A DNA stretch of 64,000 bases, taken from HXMU1420-13 sp965229525. Lineage in GTDB: Bacteria > Bacteroidota > Rhodothermia > Balneolales > Balneolaceae. The notes beneath the pieces were generated by a model. The model was not told the origin of the DNA and made no database searches. It was given only the letters and a program-made list of their open reading frames with translations. Shown here in pieces: positions 1 through 9,685 of this stretch (position 1 is the stretch's first letter; every line of letters begins with the position of its first letter). The DNA is taken from positions 310,001 through 374,000 of the forward strand of contig OZ245886.1 in the NCBI GenBank assembly GCA_965229525.1, written 5' to 3'. The translations under genes were made by a program, and so were the position numbers.

Positions 1-2
1 TT

Positions 3-896
3 TTAACCAGTTGCAATTTGAGCAATTCTGGAAATGGCAAGGAACCTGTTGGAAATGCCTTTATAGACTCGGAATACCCTAATTGGAGTCCAGACGGTGA
101 AAGTATTATTTACCTAAGCTATGGTATTATATCAATTTCTAGTGATTTAAATAGTTGGGTAGATGATATTGATTCGATTGGTGTTTGGATTATTAATAAA
201 AATGGGAATAACCGAAGAAAAGTATATAACAGTACATATGCAGATTGGAGTCCCAACGGTGAAAAACTCTTATTAGAGATTAATTCAAAAATTTACACTG
301 CTGATTTTAATGGAAATTCTATTGATTCAAATTCAATAGAACAAATAACATTTGATGGTGAAAATATCCAACCCGAATGGAGTCCAAATGGAAATTATAT
401 TTTGTTTGAACAGACAAATTGTTCCGATCTAGAATTCGAATGCGGGATTTGGATATTTAATATTGATGAAAATTCATTCTTCCTAATCTCAAATGGTGGA
501 AGTAGTGCTTCTTGGTATAACAATAGCAATGAAATTGTATTTCGAAAAGCATATGGAGAAAATGGTCAAACTATTGGCTTCAGATTCTATGTATATAACT
601 TAACCACAAGAGTTACAGAACAGATTTTGGAGATAGAAGGTGATAGTAATCATTTAAAAATGTCACCTATAGAAAACAAACTAGCTTTCTCAACTGGATT
701 ACGCGGTGAAAATCAAAATATTTGGATCTTTGATTTAGAAACCAAGACTCAATTACAATTGACATTTTCAGGCGCAGTTATGCCTGATTGGAGTCCTGAT
801 GGATCTAAAATAGTCTATATCTCTGATGGAATATGGGTTATGAATTCTGATGGAAGTAATAAAGTCAATATTAAACCTCTTCCAATTGTTGACTAA
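3..896 (+). CDS. TolB-like beta-propeller lipoprotein (5' partial)
   Basis: The reading frame is open to the left edge, so the gene begins before the window. The first codons read L-T-S-C-N-L, a good lipobox with the acceptor cysteine at 12-14. The signal peptide is therefore mostly outside the window, and the TTG at 18 is not the true start. The body has repeated WSP(N/D)G motifs (for example DWSPDGSKIVY near the end) with blades ending in 'IWIFN' or 'IWVMNSDG'. These are typical of TolB/PD40 six-bladed propellers. It is probably a surface or periplasmic lipoprotein with a binding or scaffold role; no catalytic motif is visible. The stop lies 29 nt before the secreted protease, so the two may be co-transcribed. 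The fold is fairly sure, the function is unknown. Confidence 0.85.
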   Translation, partial: LTSCNLSNSGNGKEPVGNAFIDSEYPNWSPDGESIIYLSYGIISISSDLNSWVDDIDSIGVWIINKNGNNRRKVYNSTYADWSPNGEKLLLEINSKIYTADFNGNSIDSNSIEQITFDGENIQPEWSPNGNYILFEQTNCSDLEFECGIWIFNIDENSFFLISNGGSSASWYNNSNEIVFRKAYGENGQTIGFRFYVYNLTTRVTEQILEIEGDSNHLKMSPIENKLAFSTGLRGENQNIWIFDLETKTQLQLTFSGAVMPDWSPDGSKIVYISDGIWVMNSDGSNKVNIKPLPIVD

Positions 897-925
897 AAAC
901 AACGAAAACCAAAAACTACATCGAC

Positions 926-3265
926 ATGAAAAAAATCTTTTGGGGTATCATTCTAATCTTGCCTTTTGTATTAATAAATATCGCTTATGGTCAAAGTGTT
1001 GAAAATCAATATGAAATAACTATTCAGTTTACTAAAGAAACATTTAAAATGAGTGAGAATTCAAACTCAATTACATCATTAGAGGATCTTGTTAAATTAG
1101 AACCTTCTTTAAATAGAATCTTCAGGAATGGTAACATTTCAAAAATTTCAAGAACAATTCCTTTTTCACAGCAAAATGACTCAATTCGAGTAAATAAACT
1201 TGGGAAAAATATTCGACTACATGATGTAAATGATATATATACAATTACCTTCAATGGTAGATCTCTTGGAATTTTGAAAAAATTGAAAGAGAGTCCCTTT
1301 GTTTTATTTGCTGAAGAGAATTATTCAAAAACTCCGGATTCATTTACACCGGATGATGAGTACTTTATGAGTCAATGGGCAATAAGAGACGCTGTAAGAG
1401 GTATTAATTCGGAACAAGCTTGGACTATTACTAGGGGAAGTTCCAATAATATAATTGGAATCTTTGATAGTGGTGTTGAGAGCTTTCATACTGAAATTGG
1501 TTACAAACTTATAAGTCCAAATCAAGGATCTAGCAATAGTGTGAGTAGTGGTTGGCATTCACATGGATTTGCTGTCGCGGGTATTGCTACTGCAATTACC
1601 GATAATGACTATGGTATTTCAGGCATTGATTGGTATGCAAAAATTTATTCTAGACGTATGGATAATACCTCCAACTCACAAGATTATAACTCAATCATGA
1701 ATATGATAGATAATAATGTCAATATTATTAACATGTCATATAAGATGTCTAGCTATTCAACTCTAATTAGAAAAGCACTTGCAAATGCCTACAATATGAA
1801 TATTACCTTGGTTGCATCTATGGGAAATGACAACTATGGAAATACAAATTACCCAGCTGGTTTTGGTCAAGGGATTATAGCAGTAGGTGCGACAAACTTT
1901 AATAGAGATAGATGGCAAGCTCCAGAATTTGAAAACCCACGAAGAGGTTCTAATTGGGGTAGTCATATTGATATTTCTGCACCTGGATTTGCTTTTGCAC
2001 CTGAAAAACCAGGAAATGTTCAACAAAATGATAATGATGATTATATACAGCTTTTTCAGGCTACATCAGCCGCAGCACCTCAGATTTCAGGTATTGCTAG
2101 TTTACTCCTAGCATATAGATCTGATTTGTATAATGATGACATTGAAAATCTAATTAAGCTTAGTGCGAAAACTACACCGACCATGAATGACCTTGGGGTT
2201 GAATGGCATGAAGAGTATGGGCATGGTATCGCAGATGCATTTGAAGCTCTAAAACTATTACAAAGCCCTTATACTCTGACACATCACACTGTTGGCAGTG
2301 GTACTAATATTGGAAATACAAATGGATATTGGATGTATTTGTATGGCTTCGATGGATTAAATGATGGTAATTACAGGGTTAAGAGACACGAAGTTACTAA
2401 AGTAATTACCTATCCATATATGGATGACCCTAATGTGTGGTGTAGAGGAGCTGACGATAATGGTTATTCAAGTGAAAGCCCTAATTTTGCAATGGGGTGG
2501 TGCCAACCTATATATTTCAATAATGATATTGCTCAATTACGAACTTATGTTTATGAGGTATATTCACCGTTTGGGAGTTATACACCTCCTTTCTTTTTAG
2601 GTTGGTATCCCTCACATCCTGATGATGTCAAATTCTCGTATACAGTGCATGGAATTCAAAGTTCTCAGCCATTTACAGCAGAAATTTTTGGACCTGTAAA
2701 TGTTCAAACTGGGCAAACTGGGCAGTGGTTTGCTTCTGCTAGTGGCGGGCAAACTCCTTATTCATATACATGGCAACGTAGTACTTCAAGCTCAAACGGA
2801 CCATGGACAACCGTTGGTAGCAATTCATCATATTCGCAACCCGTTTTTGGTGATATGTGGTTGAAATTAACTGCTGTCGAAAGTTGTGGAGGGGGTCTGT
2901 GTCCATCAGCTTATGATGTGCAGTTTATCTCATCTACAGGAATTCCTCTTAAAGAAATAAATAATCAAGATTCAGGGTTTATACCTGATAATTTTGATCT
3001 ATTGGGCAATTATCCAAACCCTTTTAATCCGTCTACAAATATTGGATATGATATCTCTGAACAATCAGATGTATTGATTGAGGTTTATAATTTATTTGGT
3101 CAAAAAGTGAAAACTTTAGTCGATGAAAGTCAGTCGCAAGGTAGATATACTGCAGTATTTGATGCTAGAAATATGGCAAGCGGTGTATATATAACAAGAT
3201 TAATTGCTACAGGTCAATCTGGTACTAGATTTCAAAAGACTATTAAAATGCTTTTAGTCAAATAA
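926..3265 (+). CDS. Secreted subtilisin-like (S8) serine protease with T9SS sorting domain
   Basis: Family S8 endopeptidase of 779 aa. Residues 1-22 are a signal peptide and about 25-135 an inhibitor-like propeptide. The catalytic domain spans about 150-450, with Asp181 (IFDSGV), His213 (WHSHGFAVAG), oxyanion Asn301 (ASMGNDNYG) and nucleophile Ser381 (ATSAAAPQISG). The usual GTSMAAP is altered to ATSAAAP, but the serine and proline remain. Residues about 600-670 look like an Ig/PKD-type module. The last ~85 residues begin NYPNPFNPSTNI and end KTIKMLLVK, a type A type IX secretion sorting domain. It is therefore probably exported across the outer membrane and released or anchored. It probably follows the propeller lipoprotein in one transcript. 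Substrate is unknown. Confidence 0.93.
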   Translation: MKKIFWGIILILPFVLINIAYGQSVENQYEITIQFTKETFKMSENSNSITSLEDLVKLEPSLNRIFRNGNISKISRTIPFSQQNDSIRVNKLGKNIRLHDVNDIYTITFNGRSLGILKKLKESPFVLFAEENYSKTPDSFTPDDEYFMSQWAIRDAVRGINSEQAWTITRGSSNNIIGIFDSGVESFHTEIGYKLISPNQGSSNSVSSGWHSHGFAVAGIATAITDNDYGISGIDWYAKIYSRRMDNTSNSQDYNSIMNMIDNNVNIINMSYKMSSYSTLIRKALANAYNMNITLVASMGNDNYGNTNYPAGFGQGIIAVGATNFNRDRWQAPEFENPRRGSNWGSHIDISAPGFAFAPEKPGNVQQNDNDDYIQLFQATSAAAPQISGIASLLLAYRSDLYNDDIENLIKLSAKTTPTMNDLGVEWHEEYGHGIADAFEALKLLQSPYTLTHHTVGSGTNIGNTNGYWMYLYGFDGLNDGNYRVKRHEVTKVITYPYMDDPNVWCRGADDNGYSSESPNFAMGWCQPIYFNNDIAQLRTYVYEVYSPFGSYTPPFFLGWYPSHPDDVKFSYTVHGIQSSQPFTAEIFGPVNVQTGQTGQWFASASGGQTPYSYTWQRSTSSSNGPWTTVGSNSSYSQPVFGDMWLKLTAVESCGGGLCPSAYDVQFISSTGIPLKEINNQDSGFIPDNFDLLGNYPNPFNPSTNIGYDISEQSDVLIEVYNLFGQKVKTLVDESQSQGRYTAVFDARNMASGVYITRLIATGQSGTRFQKTIKMLLVK

Positions 3266-3486
3266 TCGAAAAAATTTAGTCTTGGCATGTCTCGAATATT
3301 AAAAAATCGAGTTCTGTATCAATACGAAAGCGAAACATCATATTAAGTATATGACCCGATATTTTTGAGGTATTTTAACTATAACAGATAATGAAATAAA
3401 AAGTATTCTCTATCTAAGATTTTACCAAAAAGTGTTTATTTTCCATTGTTGTACATTTTAGTTATTGATTTGTATAACACACTGCT

Positions 3487-3527
3487 AATGTGGTTTCGTC
3501 ATTGTACGGAACCACATTTTTTTTCAA
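3487..3527 (+). terminator. Intrinsic terminator in the spacer after the S8 protease
   Basis: Arms AATGTGGTT (3487-3495) and AACCACATT (3510-3518) pair perfectly. The stem extends inward through TCGT/ACGG with one G-T pair to a six-base loop, and a run of T follows. It lies about 220 nt after the protease stop codon, so the transcript has a long 3' UTR or the terminator serves something unrecognised. Confidence 0.8.
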
Positions 3528-3557
3528 AATTATTTTACCCCTATTAGTATTTATTTA

Positions 3558-3601
3558 TTACACATAAGCATATTGTATTTAATTTATAAGCTTATGTGTA
3601 A
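3558..3601. repeat. Perfect 12-bp inverted repeat, 20-nt loop
   Basis: TTACACATAAGC (3558-3569) and its exact reverse complement (3590-3601) are separated by 20 AT-rich bases. No T-run follows on either strand, so it does not look like an ordinary intrinsic terminator. It could be a protein-binding site, an RNA stem or a remnant of a mobile element. Apart from this and the two terminators, I see nothing in the 3266-3903 spacer. Confidence 0.6.
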
Positions 3602-3838
3602 CATTTCAGAGACAATAAACTCTTTTAATTCTGAAGTTAAAATTTCTATAGGTTTGATTTAGAGTTACTTAGAGTATGATTATGGACTTCTTATGAGATA
3701 GGATTTAAAAAGTAATTCAATACTTAATAGAATTGTTTTTGCTGAGTTATGGTTCTGTTATTTATTATAAGCTCTTGTACATAAATAACTTATTCTAAAA
3801 CTCAAAGACTCAACTCAAAAACGAAGAATCTAATAGAA

Positions 3839-3884
3839 CCAAAAAAGGCGCTCGAAAGCGCTTTAAACCTGATATGTGATCAGG
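3839..3884 (-). terminator. Terminator of the tricorn-like protease gene
   Basis: Read on the minus strand, a five-base-pair GCGCT/AGCGC stem closed by a TTCG tetraloop is followed by TTTTTT (plus-strand A-run 3841-3846). A second hairpin, CCTGAT/ATCAGG at 3868-3884, lies between it and the stop codon at 3904. Confidence 0.85.
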
Positions 3885-3903
3885 TAAATATTTACTATCT
3901 ACT

Positions 3904-6900
3904 TTACTGCTCGTCTAGCTCTCGTAGCATCTGATCAACTGCTACTTCAAGTTGTTCATCGCGGCCGAAATCTATTACACCCGGCATATTTTTGACCAGG
4001 ATATCAGGATTGGTTTGATTATTCTCCAGCCATTCTCCTGCTTTGTTTTTAGCACTCACGGGAACCACTCCCCAAACACTTCCATTTGGTAATCTCTCCC
4101 ATCCAGCAAAACTACAGGTACCGGGAACCGGCATACCTACTGAAGTTCCTAAGTCTAAATCCTCAAAACCACTGGCATAGCAATGGCCATCACTATACAT
4201 ACTTTCATTAAAAAGACCGATTACAGGTTTCGTCCAGCGGGATGTCGGCTCTCCACCTACCACCATAGCTTCCGTTTCATAGCTTAGAAAACGAATTCCG
4301 GTAAAGAACATCTGAAGGTCAGCGACGAGATCGCCACCGCCATTATTACGTGTATCTACTACAATGGCTTCTTTATCGTAATGTTCACCTAACATTTTAT
4401 CGATCACACCACGGAATTGACGATCCCCCATACCTGAAATATGAACATACCCGAGTCTTCCATTCGACCTTTCAAGTACCTCATTCTCGTTCATTTCTAC
4501 CCAGCGGTCATACAGTAATCCGTATTCTGCACCAAGCGAAATTGGTTTTATGGTAATTTGCTGTGCATTTCTGCCTCGATCGTCGGTAATTTCCAATAAA
4601 GTAAACTCACCCGCTTTTCGATTTAGATAGCTTGCAACATCACGATCTGCAGAAACAACTTCCCCGTCAATTTTTTGGATGATCATTCCTGCCTCGATAT
4701 CTAAATTTGCTTTATCAAGTGGCCCTCCCTCGATAACCTCTGCTATTTTGATACCATCATCATCGTGTTCATAATCCATGAAAATACCAAGAGAAGCTGT
4801 TGCATCCGGGTTTTCATGACTAACTCTCGCACGACCACCAGCATGAGACACGTTCAGTTCACCTAAGATTTCACTTAATAATTCTGCAAACTCATAGGCA
4901 TTGCCAGTGTGTTCTATTTTAGGCTGATATGCTTCGTACATCATATCCCAATCGATGCCATGGAAGGTTGGCTCATAAAATATTTTACTGGTTCTTAGCC
5001 AAACATGATCGAACATTGCTTGTCGTTCAGCGTCAGCATCTAAGGTAGTTTCTGAACTAATAGATATACCAGTTCTTTTGCCAGCATCCGGATCTACTTT
5101 CGCCATTCTACCACCACTTAAGAGGTACAGATTTTCCATTTTTGGATCCCATTGTAAACTACCGCTACTTGCATCCAATGAAATTGCAATCTTGGTTTCT
5201 TTGGTTCTTAAATCAGTAACCCAAAGATTTAGACCGCCTTCAAAACGTGCTAAGTAGTATAATTTTGATGCGTCTTTCGACAGAACAGCATCGCCAATTC
5301 TTGATGAGTGGATAGTTAAACGAGCAATACGTTCATCCATATTATCCCATTCGAAGGTTAGTGACTTGTCTTCTTCTTCCTCGCTATCATCGTCTTCGTT
5401 GTCATCATCAGACTCTTCCTCTTTCTTATTTGCCTCTTCGATGGCTTTCATTAACTCATAGTCATCTTTACTCATATTGTATTTATCCCAGGCATCCTGA
5501 GTAAAGAACATTGAGTAGATATCATACTCCGTACTTCCGCTGGTCGCATAACTCTTTAATCCATTTCGGTTACTGAACCAGATCATTTGCTTTCCTTCAT
5601 TCACCCACTGTGGAGAGACATCGTAATACCCACTTGGAACAAGTGTTCTCATCTCTTCCTCACCAGATGCATCCAACAAAATGATATCGCTATTATTTAG
5701 AAGCTTATCAAAGTCTGCTAGTAACCATTTACTATCCGGACTCCACGTGAAATACTTATCACCGTCTCGCATATGAAAAAGTTCATCAGGAGTAAGCAGC
5801 GTTACTGTTCTTTTAGATTCCAGATCCATCACTTTAACCGTTCTCCGATCTTCGACATAAGCCATTTTCTTTCCATCCGGTGAAATATTTGGCAAATAGT
5901 TATCGAATTCATTTTCAAGTAAAACCTCTTCTTCAAGTAAAGTGGCAGCATAGAAAAATGGTTCTACTTCTCTTACTTTTTTGGTTTGATAAATGCTCCA
6001 CTTACCATCTCTTTCACTTGCATACACAACGGCATCTCCATCGCCGGTCCAGGTAAGAAAACGTTCTGTGGCAGCAGTGTTCGTTAGCCGTTTAGTGAAT
6101 TTTCCTTCATTAGAAGTCACAAAAACTTCCCCTCTTGCGATAAAAGCAATTTCTTTACCGTCTGGTGAGACGGCCATCTCAGAAATGCCACCATTGATTG
6201 AAATCAACTCTTCGGCATTGGTTACATCTTGTGTTCGGATCGAGATATCAACCATTGTGGGCTCTCCACCCTCCTCCATGGTATAAAGTATTCCATGATG
6301 AGTAAATGCCAAAGTTCCATTACCAGCACTTAAGAATCGAACTGGATGAGTTTCAAATTCTGTTAACTGAGAAATAGAACCAGTATTTAGGTTCATTGAA
6401 TGGACATTGTATGTACCGTTTTGTTCACTCAGATAATAGAATGCGGTTTCATCTACATTGAATACGGGGTTGCGATCCTCTCCACCAAAATCAGTCAATT
6501 TAGTATGCTCGCCATTTTCAGCATCGTAATGCCAGATATCTCTTGTTACGGAAGACTGATGATGTTTTCTCCAGATATCTTCACCTCCCGGTCGATCTTG
6601 ATATAAAAATCCTGACCCATCTGCCTCCACCGATACATGTTGAGCCACTACTGTAAGTACCTGATCTATTCCACCACCCATTTTTGGAACAGAGTATAAT
6701 TCAGCCTGAGTGCCTGTTGGATGTTGACGATGAGTTACTAAATCCTGACGAGAGGCGCCAAACATCACTGATTCATTATCGGCGGAAAAAGCATAAGGTG
6801 ATTCTGAATTCGAGTGATAAGTTAATCTAGTTGCCGGACCACCAGCTGCTTCCATTATAAACACATCAAAGTTCCCATGGCGATCTGAGGCAAAAGCAAT

Positions 6901-7131
6901 ATGCCTGGAATCATTACTCCAAACTGGCATATAATCATGCGCTAAATGGAACGTAAGACGATGTGCTTCACCTCCTGTAGATGGGACGGTATAAAGATCC
7001 CCTTTGTAGGTAAATGCGATGGTTTGCCCATCTGGTGAAATTGCCGGATAACGAACCCACTCTGGTGTGATTTGAGCTTGAATTGTAGTGAATAGTAAGG
7101 CAAAGATTGCCAATGAAAACAGCGATTTCAT
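3904..7131 (-). CDS. Tricorn-protease homologue, exported S41-type peptidase
   Basis: A 1075-aa protein with a signal peptide (1-20, ending TIQAQ). The N-terminal half is beta-propeller, with many SPDG blades such as AISPDGQTIAFTY and AVSPDGKEIAFI. The C-terminal half is the tricorn catalytic core. It carries Ser762-His763 (NVSHAGG), a PDZ domain at about 775-865, the nucleophile Ser980 in MYSDG and the acid Glu1036 in WLENNQTNPD. These match the Ser/His/Ser/Glu set of archaeal tricorn. It probably trims peptides, and the signal peptide puts it in the periplasm or outside, unlike the cytosolic archaeal enzyme. A very acidic stretch (EEESDDDNEDDDSEEEED, about 575-595) sits between the two propeller regions. 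It is monocistronic with its own terminator. Confidence 0.93.
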   Translation of the reverse strand: MKSLFSLAIFALLFTTIQAQITPEWVRYPAISPDGQTIAFTYKGDLYTVPSTGGEAHRLTFHLAHDYMPVWSNDSRHIAFASDRHGNFDVFIMEAAGGPATRLTYHSNSESPYAFSADNESVMFGASRQDLVTHRQHPTGTQAELYSVPKMGGGIDQVLTVVAQHVSVEADGSGFLYQDRPGGEDIWRKHHQSSVTRDIWHYDAENGEHTKLTDFGGEDRNPVFNVDETAFYYLSEQNGTYNVHSMNLNTGSISQLTEFETHPVRFLSAGNGTLAFTHHGILYTMEEGGEPTMVDISIRTQDVTNAEELISINGGISEMAVSPDGKEIAFIARGEVFVTSNEGKFTKRLTNTAATERFLTWTGDGDAVVYASERDGKWSIYQTKKVREVEPFFYAATLLEEEVLLENEFDNYLPNISPDGKKMAYVEDRRTVKVMDLESKRTVTLLTPDELFHMRDGDKYFTWSPDSKWLLADFDKLLNNSDIILLDASGEEEMRTLVPSGYYDVSPQWVNEGKQMIWFSNRNGLKSYATSGSTEYDIYSMFFTQDAWDKYNMSKDDYELMKAIEEANKKEEESDDDNEDDDSEEEEDKSLTFEWDNMDERIARLTIHSSRIGDAVLSKDASKLYYLARFEGGLNLWVTDLRTKETKIAISLDASSGSLQWDPKMENLYLLSGGRMAKVDPDAGKRTGISISSETTLDADAERQAMFDHVWLRTSKIFYEPTFHGIDWDMMYEAYQPKIEHTGNAYEFAELLSEILGELNVSHAGGRARVSHENPDATASLGIFMDYEHDDDGIKIAEVIEGGPLDKANLDIEAGMIIQKIDGEVVSADRDVASYLNRKAGEFTLLEITDDRGRNAQQITIKPISLGAEYGLLYDRWVEMNENEVLERSNGRLGYVHISGMGDRQFRGVIDKMLGEHYDKEAIVVDTRNNGGGDLVADLQMFFTGIRFLSYETEAMVVGGEPTSRWTKPVIGLFNESMYSDGHCYASGFEDLDLGTSVGMPVPGTCSFAGWERLPNGSVWGVVPVSAKNKAGEWLENNQTNPDILVKNMPGVIDFGRDEQLEVAVDQMLRELDEQ

Positions 7132-7256
7132 AAAACCCGAAATTTTGTTAATTGAAAATTCTGATAAATGACGTTTACGGTATGAATTGGTTACAACGTA
7201 GGATTATTTATCAGAAAAGGGAAAAGTGAAAACGTAAAAATGAGTTTCGGTGATAT

Positions 7257-7474
7257 TTAGGAATTAGGAATAGGGGTGTATGGATACTGAAACAAGTTCA
7301 GCACAGGCGCTGGGACAAAGAATGTGTTTCTATTTGAAGCTCGAATCCAAATTCTGTGATCGAAGATAATCCTCACCTCTCAACCCTCAACCCTCAACCT
7401 TCAACCCTCAACTTTTAGTGCTCAGTGCACTGTTCCTCCTGGATATTCCTAATTGAAATATTCCTAATTCCTAA
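7257..7474. repeat. 218-bp spacer segment bounded by a perfect 16-bp inverted repeat
   Basis: TTAGGAATTAGGAATA at 7257-7272 has its exact reverse complement at 7459-7474. Between them lie a fragment (7284-7305) related to the CTGAA-type repeat at 52252-52374 and a run of five CAACCCT-like heptamers. There is no reading frame of note. This looks like a small non-coding repeat composite in the 7132-7552 gap, possibly MITE-like. Confidence 0.6.
7381..7415 (+). repeat. Tandem heptamer repeat (CAACCCT)n
   Basis: Five consecutive seven-base units: CAACCCT, CAACCCT, CAACCTT, CAACCCT and a final CAACTTT. They lie in the non-coding gap between the tricorn-like and thioredoxin genes. Such short tandem repeats can change length by slippage. 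Confidence 0.85.
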
Positions 7475-7552
7475 TTGTCAACCTTATTATAACAAGGCTC
7501 GGAAATGCTTTTTTAATCAGTATCTTTTGGTAGAAAATTAATTGATAAAAAA

Positions 7553-7921
7553 ATGCCAGCTGTACATTTAACCAAGCAAAAATTCCTCGACGATATTTTC
7601 AATTATGAATCGGAAAAGGAATGGAATTTCAAGGGAGATAAACCTGCAATCATCGACTTTTATGCCGATTGGTGTGGGCCTTGTCGAATGGTTGCACCGA
7701 TAATTGAAGAACTATCTGAAGAATACGAAGGTAAGGTCGCTGTCTATAAGATCGATACAGAAGCAGAACAAGAATTAGCTGCAGTTTTTGGTATTCGAAG
7801 TATTCCGTCCATCCTATTTATTCCGGTTGATGGTCAACCTCAAATGGCTCAAGGTGCACTTCCTAAACATACATTTAAGCAGGTTATTGAAGAAAATTTT
7901 GGGATTAAGGAAGACGCCTGA
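7553..7921 (+). CDS. trxA: Thioredoxin
   Basis: A 122-aa single-domain thioredoxin with no signal peptide, so cytosolic. The redox site is W40-C-G-P-C44 inside FYADWCGPCRMVAPI. The cis-proline is Pro85 (IRSIPSILF), and the buried Asp35 is present (IIDFYADW). Length is slightly above the usual 105-110 residues because of an N-terminal extension. It reduces protein disulfides, typically for reductases and peroxiredoxins. It cannot serve NrdJ only, since its promoter region is separate. Its stop (7919-7921) abuts the convergent symporter stop at 7922. A loose Bacteroidota-type -7 sequence, TATCTTTTG, lies about 20-30 nt upstream of the ATG. Confidence 0.95.
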   Translation: MPAVHLTKQKFLDDIFNYESEKEWNFKGDKPAIIDFYADWCGPCRMVAPIIEELSEEYEGKVAVYKIDTEAEQELAAVFGIRSIPSILFIPVDGQPQMAQGALPKHTFKQVIEENFGIKEDA

Positions 7922-9685
7922 TTATTTCGGAAAACGTATCGATTCTACCATTTCCTGAACTTCTTCGGGTGGATCCGGAAATACCATTCCAACGGCTAGA
8001 GATACTGCTAAATTAACTAGCATTCCTAGAGTTCCGATTCCTTCTGGTGAAATACCAAACCACCAGTTGTCAGGTGTATTTACTTCTGGAAATAGAATCT
8101 TGTAGAAAACGATATAGCTTAATGTGAACAGCAAACCTGCTACCATTCCTGCTACTGCTCCTTCCCTATTCATCTTTTTAAAGAATATCCCAAGAATAAT
8201 TGCCGGGAAAAACGAGGCCGCAGCTAGCCCAAAAGCAATCGCTACTACTTCTGCTACAAAGCCTGGTGGATTAATTCCAAAGTAACCTGCAACAACTACC
8301 GCAGCTGCAGCTGAAATCCGCGCATATCGTAGTTCTGCTTTATCAGAAATATCAGGGTTAATCTGCTTTTTAATTAAATCGTGACTTACAGCCGTTGAAA
8401 TTACCAAAAGTAACCCCGCAGCTGTGGAAAGAGCGGCTGCAAGCCCACCTGCTGCAACGAGCGCAGCTACCCAATTTGGTAATCCGGCAATTTCGGGATT
8501 AGCTAGCACCATGATATCCCGATCAACATAAAGCTCATTATCAGTGTCGGTGAGATAATTATTTAGTAATGGTTCACCGCGTTCGCCTCGAACGATTTCT
8601 CCATTTTCGCGAACAATACTTGGCGCGCCTTCGATGGCAGCTCCCGGTCGATAATCAATCAATCCATCTTCGTTTTTATCTACCCAGGCTAACAGACCAG
8701 TTTCTTCCCAGGTATTGAACCATTCCGGCATTTGTTCATAAGGTTGCTCACTAACTGTGTCAATCAAATTCGTTCGTGAGAACACAGCAATGGCAGGAGC
8801 TGTGGTATATAAAATTGCAATGAAGATTAAAGCGTATCCCACCGATATTCTAGCATCCTTCACTTTAGGAACTGTAAAGAATCGAACAATCACATGTGGT
8901 AGTCCGGCTGTACCCACCATTAAAGCAACAGTTATGAAGAACACATCCTGCATGCTTTTAGTACCAGATGTGTATTCTGCAAAGCCTAGTTCAGTATGTA
9001 GTTGATCAAGTTTATCTAATAGATACATCCCTGATCCATCATTCAAGGTAGAACCAAAGCCGATTTGTGGAATGGGGCTTCCTGTCAATTGCATTGAGAT
9101 GAAAAAAGCAGGAACCATGAAAGCGAAAATCAACACGCAGTATTGTGCAACTTGTGTGTAGGTGATCCCTTTCATCCCTCCTAAGACCGCATAAAAGAAT
9201 ACGATCGCCATTCCAATTACTACTCCCCAAAAAATATCGACCTCAAGAAACTTGGAAAAAACAAGTCCAACTCCGCGCATTTGACCTGCTACATACGTGA
9301 AGGAAACAATCAAGGCACATATAACGGCTACTGTTCTGGCTATTTGTGAGTAGTAGCGATCACCGATAAAATCCGGCACTGTAAATTTTCCAAATTTTCT
9401 GAGATATGGAGCCAGCGTGAGGGCAAGCAGCACATAGCCCCCGGTCCATCCCATCAAATACACCGTTCCATCATAACCCATGAAAGAAATCAATCCCGCC
9501 ATGGACAAAAACGAAGCTGCCGACATCCAGTCAGCCGCCGTAGCCATGCCATTTGTTAGTGGATTTACATTTCCTTCAGCCACATAAAACTCACTTGTTG
9601 ATGCAGCCTTCGACCAAATGGCAATTCCAATATAAATAGTGAATGTTATTCCAACGAGAATATAGGTCCAGGTTTGTACATCCAT
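7922..9685 (-). CDS. Sodium/solute symporter large subunit (SSS family, VC_2705-like)
   Basis: A 587-aa, multi-pass SSSF permease with about 13 hydrophobic segments, beginning with an outward N-terminal helix and the typical FYVAEGNVNPLTNGMATAADW region. A long hydrophilic insert at about 305-405, containing an EF-hand-like DKNEDGLIDY stretch, is characteristic of the VC_2705 subfamily. These permeases work with a DUF4212 small subunit and are thought to import small monocarboxylates such as acetate. The start codon overlaps the stop of the small-subunit gene (TAATG), which implies translational coupling. Exact substrate cannot be read from the sequence. Confidence 0.93.
   Translation of the reverse strand: MDVQTWTYILVGITFTIYIGIAIWSKAASTSEFYVAEGNVNPLTNGMATAADWMSAASFLSMAGLISFMGYDGTVYLMGWTGGYVLLALTLAPYLRKFGKFTVPDFIGDRYYSQIARTVAVICALIVSFTYVAGQMRGVGLVFSKFLEVDIFWGVVIGMAIVFFYAVLGGMKGITYTQVAQYCVLIFAFMVPAFFISMQLTGSPIPQIGFGSTLNDGSGMYLLDKLDQLHTELGFAEYTSGTKSMQDVFFITVALMVGTAGLPHVIVRFFTVPKVKDARISVGYALIFIAILYTTAPAIAVFSRTNLIDTVSEQPYEQMPEWFNTWEETGLLAWVDKNEDGLIDYRPGAAIEGAPSIVRENGEIVRGERGEPLLNNYLTDTDNELYVDRDIMVLANPEIAGLPNWVAALVAAGGLAAALSTAAGLLLVISTAVSHDLIKKQINPDISDKAELRYARISAAAAVVVAGYFGINPPGFVAEVVAIAFGLAAASFFPAIILGIFFKKMNREGAVAGMVAGLLFTLSYIVFYKILFPEVNTPDNWWFGISPEGIGTLGMLVNLAVSLAVGMVFPDPPEEVQEMVESIRFPK

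Noticed and set aside
7381..7415. Could the heptamer repeats be a CRISPR array?
   Set aside because: Units are seven bases with no spacers and no cas genes nearby; it is a simple tandem repeat.
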